Source of the DNA: Isochrysis galbana
Taxonomy: Eukaryota; Haptophyta; Isochrysidales; Isochrysidaceae
Length of the DNA: 64,000 nt
Assembly: GCA_018136815.1 (NCBI GenBank)
Contig: CM030933.1
Location: forward strand, 1,612,001 to 1,676,000
Direction: 5' to 3'
Below the pieces are notes generated by a model. The model had not been told where the DNA came from. It made no database searches and saw nothing but the letters and a program-made list of their open reading frames with translations. The translations under genes and the position numbers were made by a program. Below are positions 21,675 through 31,579 of this stretch, in pieces (within the stretch, counting starts at the first letter, position 1; each line of letters starts with the position of its first letter).

Positions 21675-22481
21675 TCAGTCTTCGTGTATGCGCTGTATAT
21701 GCAGTAGGCTTGGGGCCGGCATCCCACTACGTTTATTCCTGTTGTTGATCCACTTGTGATGATACACGGACCACTGCTGCATGGGAAGCTCCGAGGCATG
21801 GTCAAGCGCCGCTTCAGCCTCAAGCATGCCTTCTTCGTGTCCTGGGTACAAGGTGGCTGAAATGGCACCTCCTGGCTGCACGACTCGTTCGGCTGCCTGG
21901 AAGGCCACAACAGTGCTTTCAGCTGTTGTCACAATATTTTTGTCGCCTCCTGGCAAGTAGCCAAGATTAAAGACGACCAGTCTTGCGGAGCTGTGAGGCA
22001 TTGCGCTCAACATATCCGCGTGACATTCGACGTGCCAAGAAATTTTGATCTCCGCTCCTGATGGTGCCGCCGTCATCCACTCCGCAGAGAGGTCTTCCCT
22101 GTCCCGAACAGCACTATGGCCTTCTACGACTTCCCAGCCGTCGTTCGAAAGCGCAGTGCGCAAGCGCTCCTGAGCCGACTCAACGGCAGCTTTCTGAATA
22201 TCGCAAGCGTAGCAGATACCACCGCCAGCTTGGCCTAGTGCACGAACCAGAGCCAGTGTGTCGTGGCCGTTGCCGGCAGTCGCATCGACAACAAGGTCTC
22301 CTGGCTCGAGGTATGCCACCCACAGCCGGTGCGCCAGGTCAGTGTGCGGGTGCATGAGGTGCGCCTCTGAGGCGAACTGCTTGCCGCTCCATGAGCGTGG
22401 CGTCGCGGCCCCAGCCGCGGGCCACCGCCGAACCGCCGTCGAGAGCAACGCTGACGTGCACATCGCAGCCAGCGAAGCCAT
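21675..22481 (-). CDS. MnmM/YtqB-type tRNA methyltransferase, organellar
   Basis: 268 residues with a class I SAM-methyltransferase fold. Motif I is VVDATAGNGHDTLALV (about residue 63), and the family-specific block is VFNLGYLPGGDKNIVTT, followed by AAERVVQPGGAISATLYPGH and the ending PAPSLLHIQRI. YtqB, recently renamed MnmM, methylates 5-aminomethyl-2-thiouridine in the wobble position of bacterial and plastid tRNAs. The first 35 residues (MASLAAMCTSALLSTAVRRW...) are rich in Ala/Ser/Arg without acids, as expected for import into plastid or mitochondrion. Substrate and compartment are inferred from the family. Confidence 0.85.
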   Translation of the reverse strand: MASLAAMCTSALLSTAVRRWPAAGAATPRSWSGKQFASEAHLMHPHTDLAHRLWVAYLEPGDLVVDATAGNGHDTLALVRALGQAGGGICYACDIQKAAVESAQERLRTALSNDGWEVVEGHSAVRDREDLSAEWMTAAPSGAEIKISWHVECHADMLSAMPHSSARLVVFNLGYLPGGDKNIVTTAESTVVAFQAAERVVQPGGAISATLYPGHEEGMLEAEAALDHASELPMQQWSVYHHKWINNRNKRSGMPAPSLLHIQRIHED

Positions 22482-22577
22482 CGTGGACGCGACCGACCGA
22501 CCGACTGAACCGCGGCCTCACTGTCACTGTGCCCCCTGAGAAAATGGTGTTCGTGTACTTAGTAGTAGTAGTATTTA

Positions 22578-22859
22578 CTACAGTACCCCTCGTTGCCAAA
22601 AGTTTGACGTTCTATTTTTGGAAAGTGCCGGCAGGACTCCCGGCTGATCCGACATATCTGGCCTAGCCACTATGCGGGCTGCCACAGGGCTCCCACAGGT
22701 GCGACAGAATATCGAACACGCGATGACTACAGGCTCGTAGGCAGAGGGACGTTCGATCGAGCCGGCAGCTGACGCGGTCGTGAAAGGGTCGTTGATTGTT
22801 GCTTGCGGGAAGATGTCTGACAGATCATAGTAAGAGTCGGGTCTGAGAGTGTCTGCCAT
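22578..22859 (-). CDS. Small unknown open frame
   Basis: 93 codons from an ATG at 22859, starting MADTLRPDSYYDLSDIFPQA. The first 60 residues look protein-like; the end does not. It lies between the methyltransferase start and the assembly gap and may be a first exon or a transposon fragment. No family recognised. Confidence 0.25.
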   Translation of the reverse strand: MADTLRPDSYYDLSDIFPQATINDPFTTASAAGSIERPSAYEPVVIACSIFCRTCGSPVAARIVARPDMSDQPGVLPALSKNRTSNFWQRGVL

Positions 22860-22939
22860 CGGGCGCCACGAGCGATGAGGTAGACTGAAGGTCGGAGGAT
22901 CGCGACGCGTGGCGTCGGAGAGTAGAGACGAGGCTAGCT

Positions 22940-23039
22940 NNNNNNNNNNNNNNNNNNNNNNNNNNNNNNNNNNNNNNNNNNNNNNNNNNNNNNNNNNNNN
23001 NNNNNNNNNNNNNNNNNNNNNNNNNNNNNNNNNNNNNNN
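22940..23039. other. Assembly gap (100 N)
   Basis: Exactly 100 N, a conventional placeholder for a gap of unknown size. It cuts the 5' part of the coiled-coil gene that follows. Confidence 0.99.
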
Positions 23040-23684
23040 ATCGTGGATGGCATCCTAGCTTGTCGCGATGGCAAGAGATCTGAGGAGAGCACCCGGCGCG
23101 ACGAGGACATCGCAAGGGATTTGGAGGAGGAGATGATGAACGGCGGCACAACGAGCGCCGGGTCACAGTACAATCGTGCGGGGCGAAAGCGGAAGCAAGT
23201 GCAGTGTGCCAGCCATGCCGACGCCGACGAAGATGAAGACTTCGATACGTGCTTTGGGGAGCCTTTGGACGTTGACAACGAAGACGCGGCTAGCATAGCT
23301 TCGAAGCTTTCGACCTCAGGTAAGTTGAAGAAGAAGGACAGGGACGAGCGCTTCACGGAGGCCTTGTCTGGACTGGTAGCCGACTCGGCACAGCTTGCGG
23401 AAGCTGAGAAGGCACGGTACGAGGTGGAGCGTCATCGGCAAGTAGCAGAACAATCTCGCAACGAGGCAGAGAAGGAGCGCATCGCCTACGAGCGCGAGAA
23501 GCTGAAGCACGACGAGCGCATGCAACAGCAACAACTCGACGTCCAACGACAGCAAGCGGATGCCATGAAAGAAATGCTCAAGGAATCTCAACAACAAGCA
23601 CGCGCCTCGCAAGAGTCGAACATGAAATTCATGGAAAGTGTTTTAGCTATGCAAATGAAAATGATGGAGAAACTTGCCAAGTAA
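23040..23684 (+). CDS. Acidic/coiled-coil protein, 5' end in gap
   Basis: The frame is open from the gap to a stop at 23684. It has a basic patch (GRKRKQV), an acidic patch (DADEDEDFDTCFGEP) and then a long charged coiled coil ending QMKMMEKLAK. No catalytic domain is visible. PIF/Harbinger transposons carry a second Myb/SANT-like protein whose tail can look like this, and a truncated Harbinger transposase lies 1 kb away on the other strand, tail to tail. That link is an inference; the Myb part would be in the gap. Confidence 0.5.
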   Translation: MVDGILACRDGKRSEESTRRDEDIARDLEEEMMNGGTTSAGSQYNRAGRKRKQVQCASHADADEDEDFDTCFGEPLDVDNEDAASIASKLSTSGKLKKKDRDERFTEALSGLVADSAQLAEAEKARYEVERHRQVAEQSRNEAEKERIAYEREKLKHDERMQQQQLDVQRQQADAMKEMLKESQQQARASQESNMKFMESVLAMQMKMMEKLAK

Positions 23685-23811
23685 CTAACGGCCACCGCCG
23701 CTGCTGACGAAGTGGTTTTCGTGTCGGTTCCTTGCTCCGTAGTACGTCGCCTTACATTTATTTATACGTTGGAAGTCCGCACGTGCTTCGTGCGAGGCGC
23801 ACGCAGCACAC

Positions 23812-24575
<764 letters not shown>

Positions 24576-24735
24576 GGAAAAGAGTCTGGGGAGTCGAGGA
24601 CGGCCCCCCGGCATAGCTTTCGGGGGGGGATTGTTGGCGATCGGGAGAAAATTTCCCCCCGATACTAGCCATCGGGGGGCGTACACTCCGGGGGGGTAAC
24701 ATAGGCGACAACAGTAAAGATTTTATTTCGAAAGT

Positions 24736-25671
24736 TCAGCGAGCAACTAAGTTTATACTTAGTTCGCCCATGGGGGCCACCACCGCTTGGAACTTGAAGC
24801 CGTGACTCTTGTAATAACCTGAGTGCAGCAGCCGTTGGAGGTGCCCGTCTGTGGGCCGGGCACACGCTCGAAAGGTCCCGTCAATGAACCCGATGCAGCG
24901 TTGCGCAGGTGCCCCTGCGACAAAGATTGCCTTTGCCCACTCCTCGAAGTGGCCCCTCCCTGCCCAACGTGTGATGTCGTCGACGCACCCCTTGAAGGAC
25001 GCATAAATATGATTGAGGACGGCATAGAAGCACGCTGAATAAGCTGACGCGGCGCGACCGCCCATGATTTGCACCAACGTCGACCATGTGCATCGGTGAG
25101 CCATGCGAAATAAGAAAGTGCACAACGCTTCCATTGGCTCAAACAAGCAGTGGTGCCCTGGTTTTCCTACTGACACAAAGCCCGCAGGCGTGAGAGGCAG
25201 GCGCAACTCTTGGAGGAGGATGGGAAGGTCCTCCCGGCGAAATCTGAAATTCTCGTAGATCTTCTCCTCGCCAAACATCCCGTCCAATGAGAAAGGGACG
25301 CGGAGAACCCCTTTCGCCCAGCTCCTCGTGGGCCGCATATACTCGTAAGCGATGGCGACAACTGCAGTGACCACTAAGCGATGGCTACGCAAATTGCGCA
25401 GCCGCCTCCGCGCAGCCACGTTGAGGATGATGGCCTCAAGCATGCGGCCGAGATTATCCCTCTCCGTGGCGGTGCGCTTGAGCAGGGGCATCTGTGTTCG
25501 GAGAGTGAGTGGGTGGGTGTGATTACTCGATTCCTGAGGATGGCGTTCTTGAGTCCGCCCCCCCCCCCCCACACACACACAGACAAAGGTTGCCGCCAGA
25601 ACCACCGCCATTCCGATCACCATCAGTGCCTGCGCCTCAACCCCCAGCACAACACGCACATTTGCCTCCAT
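24736..25671 (-). pseudogene. PIF/Harbinger transposase, truncated
   Basis: The likely start is the methionine at 25491 (MPLLKRTATERD); the frame upstream includes a GT repeat and is probably noncoding. The protein contains the helix-rich N-terminal region (ENFRFRREDLPILLQELRLP) and the first part of the DDE nuclease: CIGFIDGTFRACARPTDGHL with the first catalytic Asp, then GYYKSHGFKFQAVVAPMGEL. The sequence breaks off two residues later at AACTAAGTTTATACTTAG, so the second Asp and the Glu are missing and it cannot be active. The same break-point sequence recurs at 55613. Confidence 0.8.
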
Positions 25672-26515
25672 TTTTGCCTACTTGTGCCCCTCCCCCTTTC
25701 CGGCTGGGGCTTTTTCCAGCAATGTTGTCTTTACGGCTCCGCCGTCCACCGCCCACGCCTCCGCCTCGTCCACGAATCCTACGACTAATCCCCTAGCTGG
25801 CACCGCCATCTCCTCGCTGCCTCAACTCACACCACCGCCCTCGCCCTCTCTGAACTCCGCGGCCCCTCCTCCTCCGCCGTCATCTCTGACTCCCCAGCTG
25901 TCGATGCCTCCGTCTCCACTCGCCGTCAAAGCGTGTGAGTGCGGGCAACGAGGAAGTTTGGCCCCCGGCAGGTTGCACGCTCGGCTGACCCGCGAGCGCT
26001 GGGCGGCGGGCGGCGGGCGAGTCACCTGTCTCTCGCTGCTGCAGCGTGCAGCTGTTTGCTGCTTGGCAGTCCGTGTGCTCGCGGCGATCTCCTGCGCACA
26101 CACGCGGTCAGTGGCGGGATAGGGGAAACAGTGACAATGAGAGAAGAGGAAGTGCAGTGTGGAGGCAATGCGCATGTGAGGGGAGAAATGGACAGCCGGT
26201 CGCAAGGTGTGCTTGACGGGTGTGCAGAGCTTGCGGGCGGACGGTCACCTCGCTGCACTTGCGGGCGGCGGGGGGGAGGCGGGCGGCGGAGGGGCCCGTC
26301 ACCGTCGTTTCGCAGCGCCGACGGATTTTGTTTTTCGCTTCTCCTCCATTTCACCTCCCAAGTTTTCTTTCTCCGTCACTGAAGCTGCCCTCGGCCCTCA
26401 AAGTTTGAAGCCTCGACGTCTCCTCAAACTTTGAGGTAGGGCACCGTTCACTGACACTCTCTATCAATCGAATAGATACTTGAAAGAGCTGTGAATGGTC
26501 GCCGTCCATGTTGGG
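25672..26515. other. GC-rich region, no gene supported
   Basis: Overlapping Pro/Ser/Ala-rich frames on both strands reflect base composition. No domain, no splice pattern, no start context that I trust. Confidence 0.4.
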
Positions 26516-26518
26516 AGA

Positions 26519-27170
26519 CGGCTCGATTCAGGCGGCGTAAATATAAAAATGTCCGCCCAGAACAATCCCTTCCCAGGAGAAAAGAAGTATGGGATAGCTC
26601 GATTCAGGCGGCGTGAATATTAATATCCAAGGGTGCTCGTGGGACCGTGGGACCCCGAGCCCGAGCGCGCGTGTGCGCGTGTGCCGCCGCCGCCGGGAGC
26701 GGCCACCTCCGTGTGCTCGAGTGGGTCGCCACCACCACCGAGTCCGCCGAGCCGCCGTGGGACGCGAATGCGTAAGAGGGCGGTCAACACAAGGTTTTTT
26801 ATCAGGGGTGAAAAAATGACCATCTCCATCTTTGAATTGAGGAAATTCGAAGATGTTTTCGGTAGTACATAGAAAGTATCTCTTAAGCGGCGGAAGGAAG
26901 CACCTTTCAAGGTGCTTCGCGACAATTGATTGCCCCAAGCTCCATATATTCAGGTAAATTGACGTGACATATAACGTAAACACACCCCGTCCTCGAGGCA
27001 ATTGCGATATGCAGCACCTCCGAGGGTGCTTCGCCGGTTACCGGTTAAGGAGATAGAAAGTTCCCAATAACAATAACCAATAATACCAATACACAATACA
27101 CCCACAACTAACAACTAACCAGCACATATCCGGGTATCCGGTATCCGGGGCCCATTAGGACTAAGGCGTG
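26519..27170. repeat. Cluster of decayed repeat ends
   Basis: CTCGATTCAGGCGGCGT occurs at 26521 and again at 26599, and a weaker copy (CTCGATTGAGGTTGCGT) at about 28427. At 26776 a degenerate AGGGCGGTCAA end is followed by GGGGTGAAAAAATGACCATC, also present after the clearer end at 49369; both regions later share GCACATATCCGG and GGGGCCCATTAG. A perfect hairpin GAAGCACCTT/AAGGTGCTTC lies near 26903. These are remnants of the same element family as 2379-4437 and of at least one other repeat. Confidence 0.6.
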
Positions 27171-27423
27171 GAATATCATAGACAACTATGTCCATAATAG
27201 TTGTCTATTTGCCCCCCTGTTTGTGCTATCTCTATCTGTTTTGAAGATCATTGGGGTGATACACTATCTGCATTGACGAAGATCATTGCGATTGGGATTT
27301 GGCCAAAGATAACTAATAAGCAGATATTTGCATGCGCACGGACCGGCCTCCGCAGTGTGCAGCGTTGCGCGTTGCATACGCCGCTCGCTGCGCGCGCCGG
27401 GACTACTGAGTGAGTGGGAGGCC

Positions 27424-28016
27424 TAGGGCCTGACAAGAGTTGCTCGCTCAGACCCCCAAAGTTGCTCGCAAAAGTTGCTCGAAATAGGCCCCAAAAGGGG
27501 CAAAGTTGCTCGCAGAGTTGCTCGAAGTTGCTCGGAGTTGCTCGTTCATTGTTCATTGCGCCGCGATTGCCGCGACGCGTGCTGCCGGGCGTCAGCGCGG
27601 CGAGAGGGAATGCTCGGAACAGCCTGCAGGGAACAGGATAGCGGCGCGGCGGGCGTTAGTTAGTAGTTAGAACCCATGCACTTTTCATACATAAACTACA
27701 TGATGTTTATGTGAATAAGAAGAGGCAGAGGGGAGGAGAGCGTTTCGCAAGTAGGTGCTCTTCTATCGATCCACCGATGTTGATGTGAATAAGAAGAGGC
27801 AGAGGGGTTAAAGTTAAAGTTGCACGCTCGGCCTATCTATAGATCTAGGAGGGGTAGGTTGCTCCTCTAACGGGCCTATCTATGGGTAAGTTGCTAGGTA
27901 AGTTGCTCGAGTTGCTCAATGTTGCCTGTGGCCCTTAAAGTTGCTCAAAAGTTGCTCGCCCTCTCAAACACCCCAAAGTTGCTCAAAAAGTTGCCGGCAA
28001 CTCTTGTCAGGCCCTA
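27424..28016. mobile_element. 593-bp hAT-type MITE with perfect 8-bp TSD
   Basis: Perfect 20-bp terminal inverted repeats TAGGGCCTGACAAGAGTTGC, starting YARNG as in hAT elements, are flanked on both sides by GGGAGGCC (27416-27423 and 28017-28024). The left 120 bases contain seven copies of AGTTGCTCG, with more copies near the right end in the same orientation; hAT transposases bind such subterminal repeats. An internal segment GTGAATAAGAAGAGGCAGAG is duplicated (27711 and 27786). It has no coding capacity and must have been moved in trans. Confidence 0.95.
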
Positions 28017-28687
28017 GGGAGGCCACACATTGTGTTCTTTCTTGTCTCCTTCTCCGATCCTTGTCTCCTACACATAGACTTATAATCTTATAAAGTCTTA
28101 ATTAATAGCAATCATACAAGTACGGATCAGCACGACTGCACCCTGAATCTGCACACAGCTACACAGCTCTCTTTGCAAAGAAATCACAATCACAATCAAA
28201 ATCAATCAGTTGGTGTTCGGTGTTGGCATGGCTCGGGATTTTCGGGCGGGATCTCCGTCGTTTGAGGGTAGACCCTCGTCCCATTCGTCCATGCCGCCCT
28301 CCACGCCCCTCTCACTGCTCTCCAGATCCCCAGCGGCCAGCGTGCTCATGGCCCAAGAGAGGGGGCCTCGAAGCACCCTCGCGGATGCTTCCCCCGGGGC
28401 TTTAAGAGATACGTGAGCATGGGACAGCTCGATTGAGGTTGCGTACCTAAAATATCCCTTCCAAGAAGAAGAGATACTTTAGATATGAATACTCCTCCTC
28501 TCTCTCTTCCCTACACAGCAGCAGTCGCCCCTCCTGTCCTCGTCTGTCGCCACCGACGACGACGGTCGGCCCCGGGGTCGCTTCACTCTCCTCTCACGTC
28601 CTCTTACTTCTCTTCCTACCTAGATACGGAATCTCTCTCTCCGTCTCTCTTCCTTTCCCCCCCTCCCCGCCCAGTGTGCCGGTGCGG

Positions 28688-28840
28688 ATGTGGCTGATGA
28701 CTGGTGGCTTCGGCCTCTCCTCCGGCGCCTCACTCGCCAGCGCGAGCTACCAGGTGCTGCACGAGGACGCCCACTTGCTCGTCGTTCACAAGGATGCTGG
28801 CCTCCTCACGGTCCCTGGGATTGGGATCGAGAGTAGATAG
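28688..28840 (+). pseudogene. RluA-type pseudouridine synthase, N-terminal fragment
   Basis: From an ATG preceded by a CT-rich tract, 50 codons include YQVLHEDAHLLVVHKDAGLL followed by TVPGIG, the opening strand-turn-strand of the RluA/RluC family (family: VLYEDxxLLVVNKPAGLLTV). It stops at TAG 28838. The catalytic HRLDxxTSG block is not found downstream in the window. Either the rest was removed by insertion of the foreign block that follows, or this is a first exon (weak donor GTAGAT at 28834) with a very long intron. Confidence 0.55.
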
Positions 28841-29060
28841 AGGAAGTGGGGGATTTGGTACAGTAGCCAAAAGTGCCTCGAGGGGGTCATCCGAAATCAG
28901 GCATCCGAGGGTTAGGGTTAGCATCCGAGAGTGTGCTCTTGTTCCCATGGTGTGAGGGTGGGGATGGTGATGAGGATGACTTTGAGTTCTTGTAGATTCG
29001 AAAAAATTCAGAAAAAGAAAAAAAGAATTTTTTTGACCCACAGGATTGTAAGAACCAAAA

Positions 29061-29351
29061 ATGTGGGAGATCCGATCCGTCCGCGACGGCACGCACAAGA
29101 TGGAAGCACGAAACATGAAGACCGGAAAGACGGTACGCTTTGGGGCACAAGGGTACAGCGATTACTTGCAACACAAAGACGAGGACAGGCGCAATCGCTA
29201 CATCGACCGCCACCGCAAGAATGAGAATTGGAGAGACCCAGAGACCGCCGGCTTTTGGAGCCGATGGATCCTGTGGGGACCGTACACTAGCCTAAAACGA
29301 AATGCTGCTCACGCGGCACGAATCATTAAGGAGGACGTCCGTGTCGTCTAG
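29061..29351 (+). CDS. DUF5754-like small protein of giant-virus/satellite-virus type
   Basis: 96 residues. The core VRFGAQGYSDYLQHKDEDRR, then RYIDRHRKNENW and TAGFWSRWILWG is the pattern of a small family I know from giant DNA viruses, virophages and polinton-like viruses (HFG..G..DYT.HKD..RK.RYI.RH...E.W.DP.TAGFWSR..LW). Its function is unknown. The 60 bases upstream are strikingly AT-rich compared with host genes. It converges on the next gene so closely that both stop codons share the tetranucleotide CTAG. The arrangement suggests a remnant of integrated viral DNA. Family recall is from memory and should be confirmed by profile search. Confidence 0.7.
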   Translation: MWEIRSVRDGTHKMEARNMKTGKTVRFGAQGYSDYLQHKDEDRRNRYIDRHRKNENWRDPETAGFWSRWILWGPYTSLKRNAAHAARIIKEDVRVV

Positions 29352-29806
29352 TCATCTTTACGACCAGCTTCCACGGCGCTTATCACGCCTCCAGCGATGA
29401 CCGCTTTCACCGCCAAGGCGCCGGCGATCCATCCGAGCGGATTCCAGAAATCGGCTGCGGCAAACGCACCAAGACCAGCGGCAACTCCTTCGAGACCGAG
29501 CGCCGCAGCCCCAGCCTCCAGCGCGCCTGCAGCTGCGCCCACAGCCGCCTCTGTAGCTATCCCGATTGATTCGGCGGCAGCCGCTTGAAGAGCCGTCCCA
29601 CTAACTACACCCGTCACGGTAGCTACGCCGTCGCTTGCGCCTAGAGCCTTGGCACCCTCGTAGCCACCAACAAATCCGAGACCGCCAGCCGCTCCAGCGC
29701 CAAGCGCGGCCGCCCCCTCAAGGAGGATTGCCTGCTCTCGCGGCTCCGGAAGGACGGCCCCTCTCTCCACTCCTCCCCTGCCATGGGGGAGGAACCACCC
29801 ATCCAC
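29348..29806 (-). CDS. Gly/Ala-rich hydrophobic protein, probable viral remnant
   Basis: 152 codons, ending AVEAGRKDD at 29348 in overlap with the previous gene's stop. Most of it is small hydrophobic sequence (GAGAAGGLGFVGGYEGAKAL, later WNPLGWIAGALAVKAVIAGG), suggesting membrane insertion or a structural role. The first 25 codons run into a GC-rich repeat and may not belong. No family recognised; the tail-to-tail pairing with the virus-type gene suggests the same origin. Confidence 0.5.
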   Translation of the reverse strand: MDGWFLPHGRGGVERGAVLPEPREQAILLEGAAALGAGAAGGLGFVGGYEGAKALGASDGVATVTGVVSGTALQAAAAESIGIATEAAVGAAAGALEAGAAALGLEGVAAGLGAFAAADFWNPLGWIAGALAVKAVIAGGVISAVEAGRKDD

Positions 29807-30180
29807 CTGGCACGCCTGATGGCTTGCCAGGAGGCCACTGCCCTACTGACCCACTCCCTTCCCCACAGGCTCGCCCCATTCGCCCATCCTGGCCCCTCGT
29901 GACCAGCCCATTGCTCCAACCCCCCCTCCCCCCCTGGTCGACAGGCAGACAGGTGCAGATTGGGGGCCCCAGAGGCCCAAGAGCGCCAGCGAGGGAGAGG
30001 CAGGGGAGGCCAGGGCCCAGTCCCAGCCTCCTCTGCCCCCAGAGCTGGCCTCCAGGAGCCTCCAGGGGTCGCCAGAGGCAGCTGCAGGCCTGCCGCAGGC
30101 GCGCCATCGCGCGTGCCGCAGGAGAGGGGAGAGAGAGCGCGGAGAAGGGGGTGGGCGGAGCTCCGCCCACCGAAAAATAG
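29760..30180 (+). repeat. GC-rich dispersed repeat, copy 1
   Basis: Shares with the reverse complement of 40380-40790 the ordered blocks CAGGCAGACAGG, GAGGGAGAGGCAGGGG, CCCAGCCTCC and GCGCGCCAT. Copies are diverged but collinear over about 300 bases. A short related piece (CGCGCGCCGCCGCAGGA) lies at 2938. The long open frames across it are compositional. Confidence 0.6.
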
Positions 30181-30319
30181 GTAAGTCCCGCACCTGTTTA
30201 CAGGATAAGTCGGGGCTGAGACCGCCGCCCACTCGGAGACACAGGAGGAAGGGGGGGAATGATCACCGGGGGGGGGGGCGGGCCACCGGACCATATCTAA
30301 GCCCTTCACCCCTATCCCC

Positions 30320-30446
30320 CTAGTAGTGCACGGGGGGAGTCGCCTTATGGCGGGGGGAGAAGGGCCGGGGAAGTGGGGGTGTAGAAAGTTTCCTACGTGA
30401 GTAGAAAGTAGAGGGTCCACGGCCGCGTGTGCGGTGAGACTATTAA
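30320..30446 (+). repeat. Dispersed repeat ending GCGAGAATATTAA
   Basis: GGGGGGAGTCGCCTTATGGC, then GAAGTGGGGGTGTAGAAAG, then GCCGCGTGTGCGGTGAGACT and ATTAAAATG. Collinear with the reverse complement of 9118-9300. Confidence 0.7.
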
Positions 30447-31068
30447 AATGTTTATTTATAGGTGTTAGCCCGGAATCTTCAGAACTTTTTTTTGAGGTAC
30501 ATCAGGACGGTTGGCCAATAGGGGGTACACTCTGCGAAGCGGGCCGCTCTGCGAAGCCTTTACTCCTATTTTTGCGAGTACTCTACCTTGTACTCCAGAG
30601 CCCTAGTAAGCGACGGGGGTGAAAGAGCAATTTAATAGTAGTAAAAAGACTGGACCGACCGACCGGGTGTCGAAATTCGTTTCACTCTGTCCGCGTAGGA
30701 AGAGAACGAGAAGAGAGAGAGAGAGAGAGGTAGCAGCGGGTGGTCGGAAGGCCTTAGAGATTGAGAAAAAAAACCTGTTTATCTATTTACGTGATCGTCT
30801 GGGCGGCTGGCTGTGTGGCTGCTCTCTTGAGGAGTCCATCATAGTATCATCACCAGCGGAGAAGTTGGCTACAGCACCACGCCATCAAAGTGCACCCGTC
30901 ACCAAACGAAAAGAAGGAGCAAGTTCGTGAAGAGTTGTCGGCGTGGAGAGGCGACGGTGACATCTCACTGCGATGTGACTCGGCAGGTGAGTGGGTGTGG
31001 GGTCGTCGGCGAGAGAGAAGAAGAGAGAGAGATCTTGTTGTTACCCGCGTGCTGTGCGTGTGTGCGCA

Positions 31069-31281
<213 letters not shown>

Positions 31282-31579
31282 CAAGCGAGAGAAGTCGACG
31301 TCTCTGCTCACACGCTGCTGCTGCTGAGCGGCCTACCGGTTGAACCCAGAGCGAGAAGCTTTGCGGCAGCGTTTGGCTCCTGTTCCCTTGTTCTCTTCCA
31401 TTTCTCTATCTCCCCCTCTCTTTCTCCTTCCTTCTAGCCTCTGCTGAAGCTCCCCTCTTCCGTCACCGGCCTTTCTCAGTCTTCGACCTCTCTCAAGCTA
31501 CTTCTCCGCCACCTTCCCGCCACCCAAACGCCACCCCTGTTTCTCTCTAGAGCCCCTCTGTTATCACTGGTCCATCCCA

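Noticed and set aside
29635-30420. Long Pro/Gly-rich frames on both strands
   Set aside because: They lie on the GC-rich dispersed repeat, whose other copy has different, disrupted frames.
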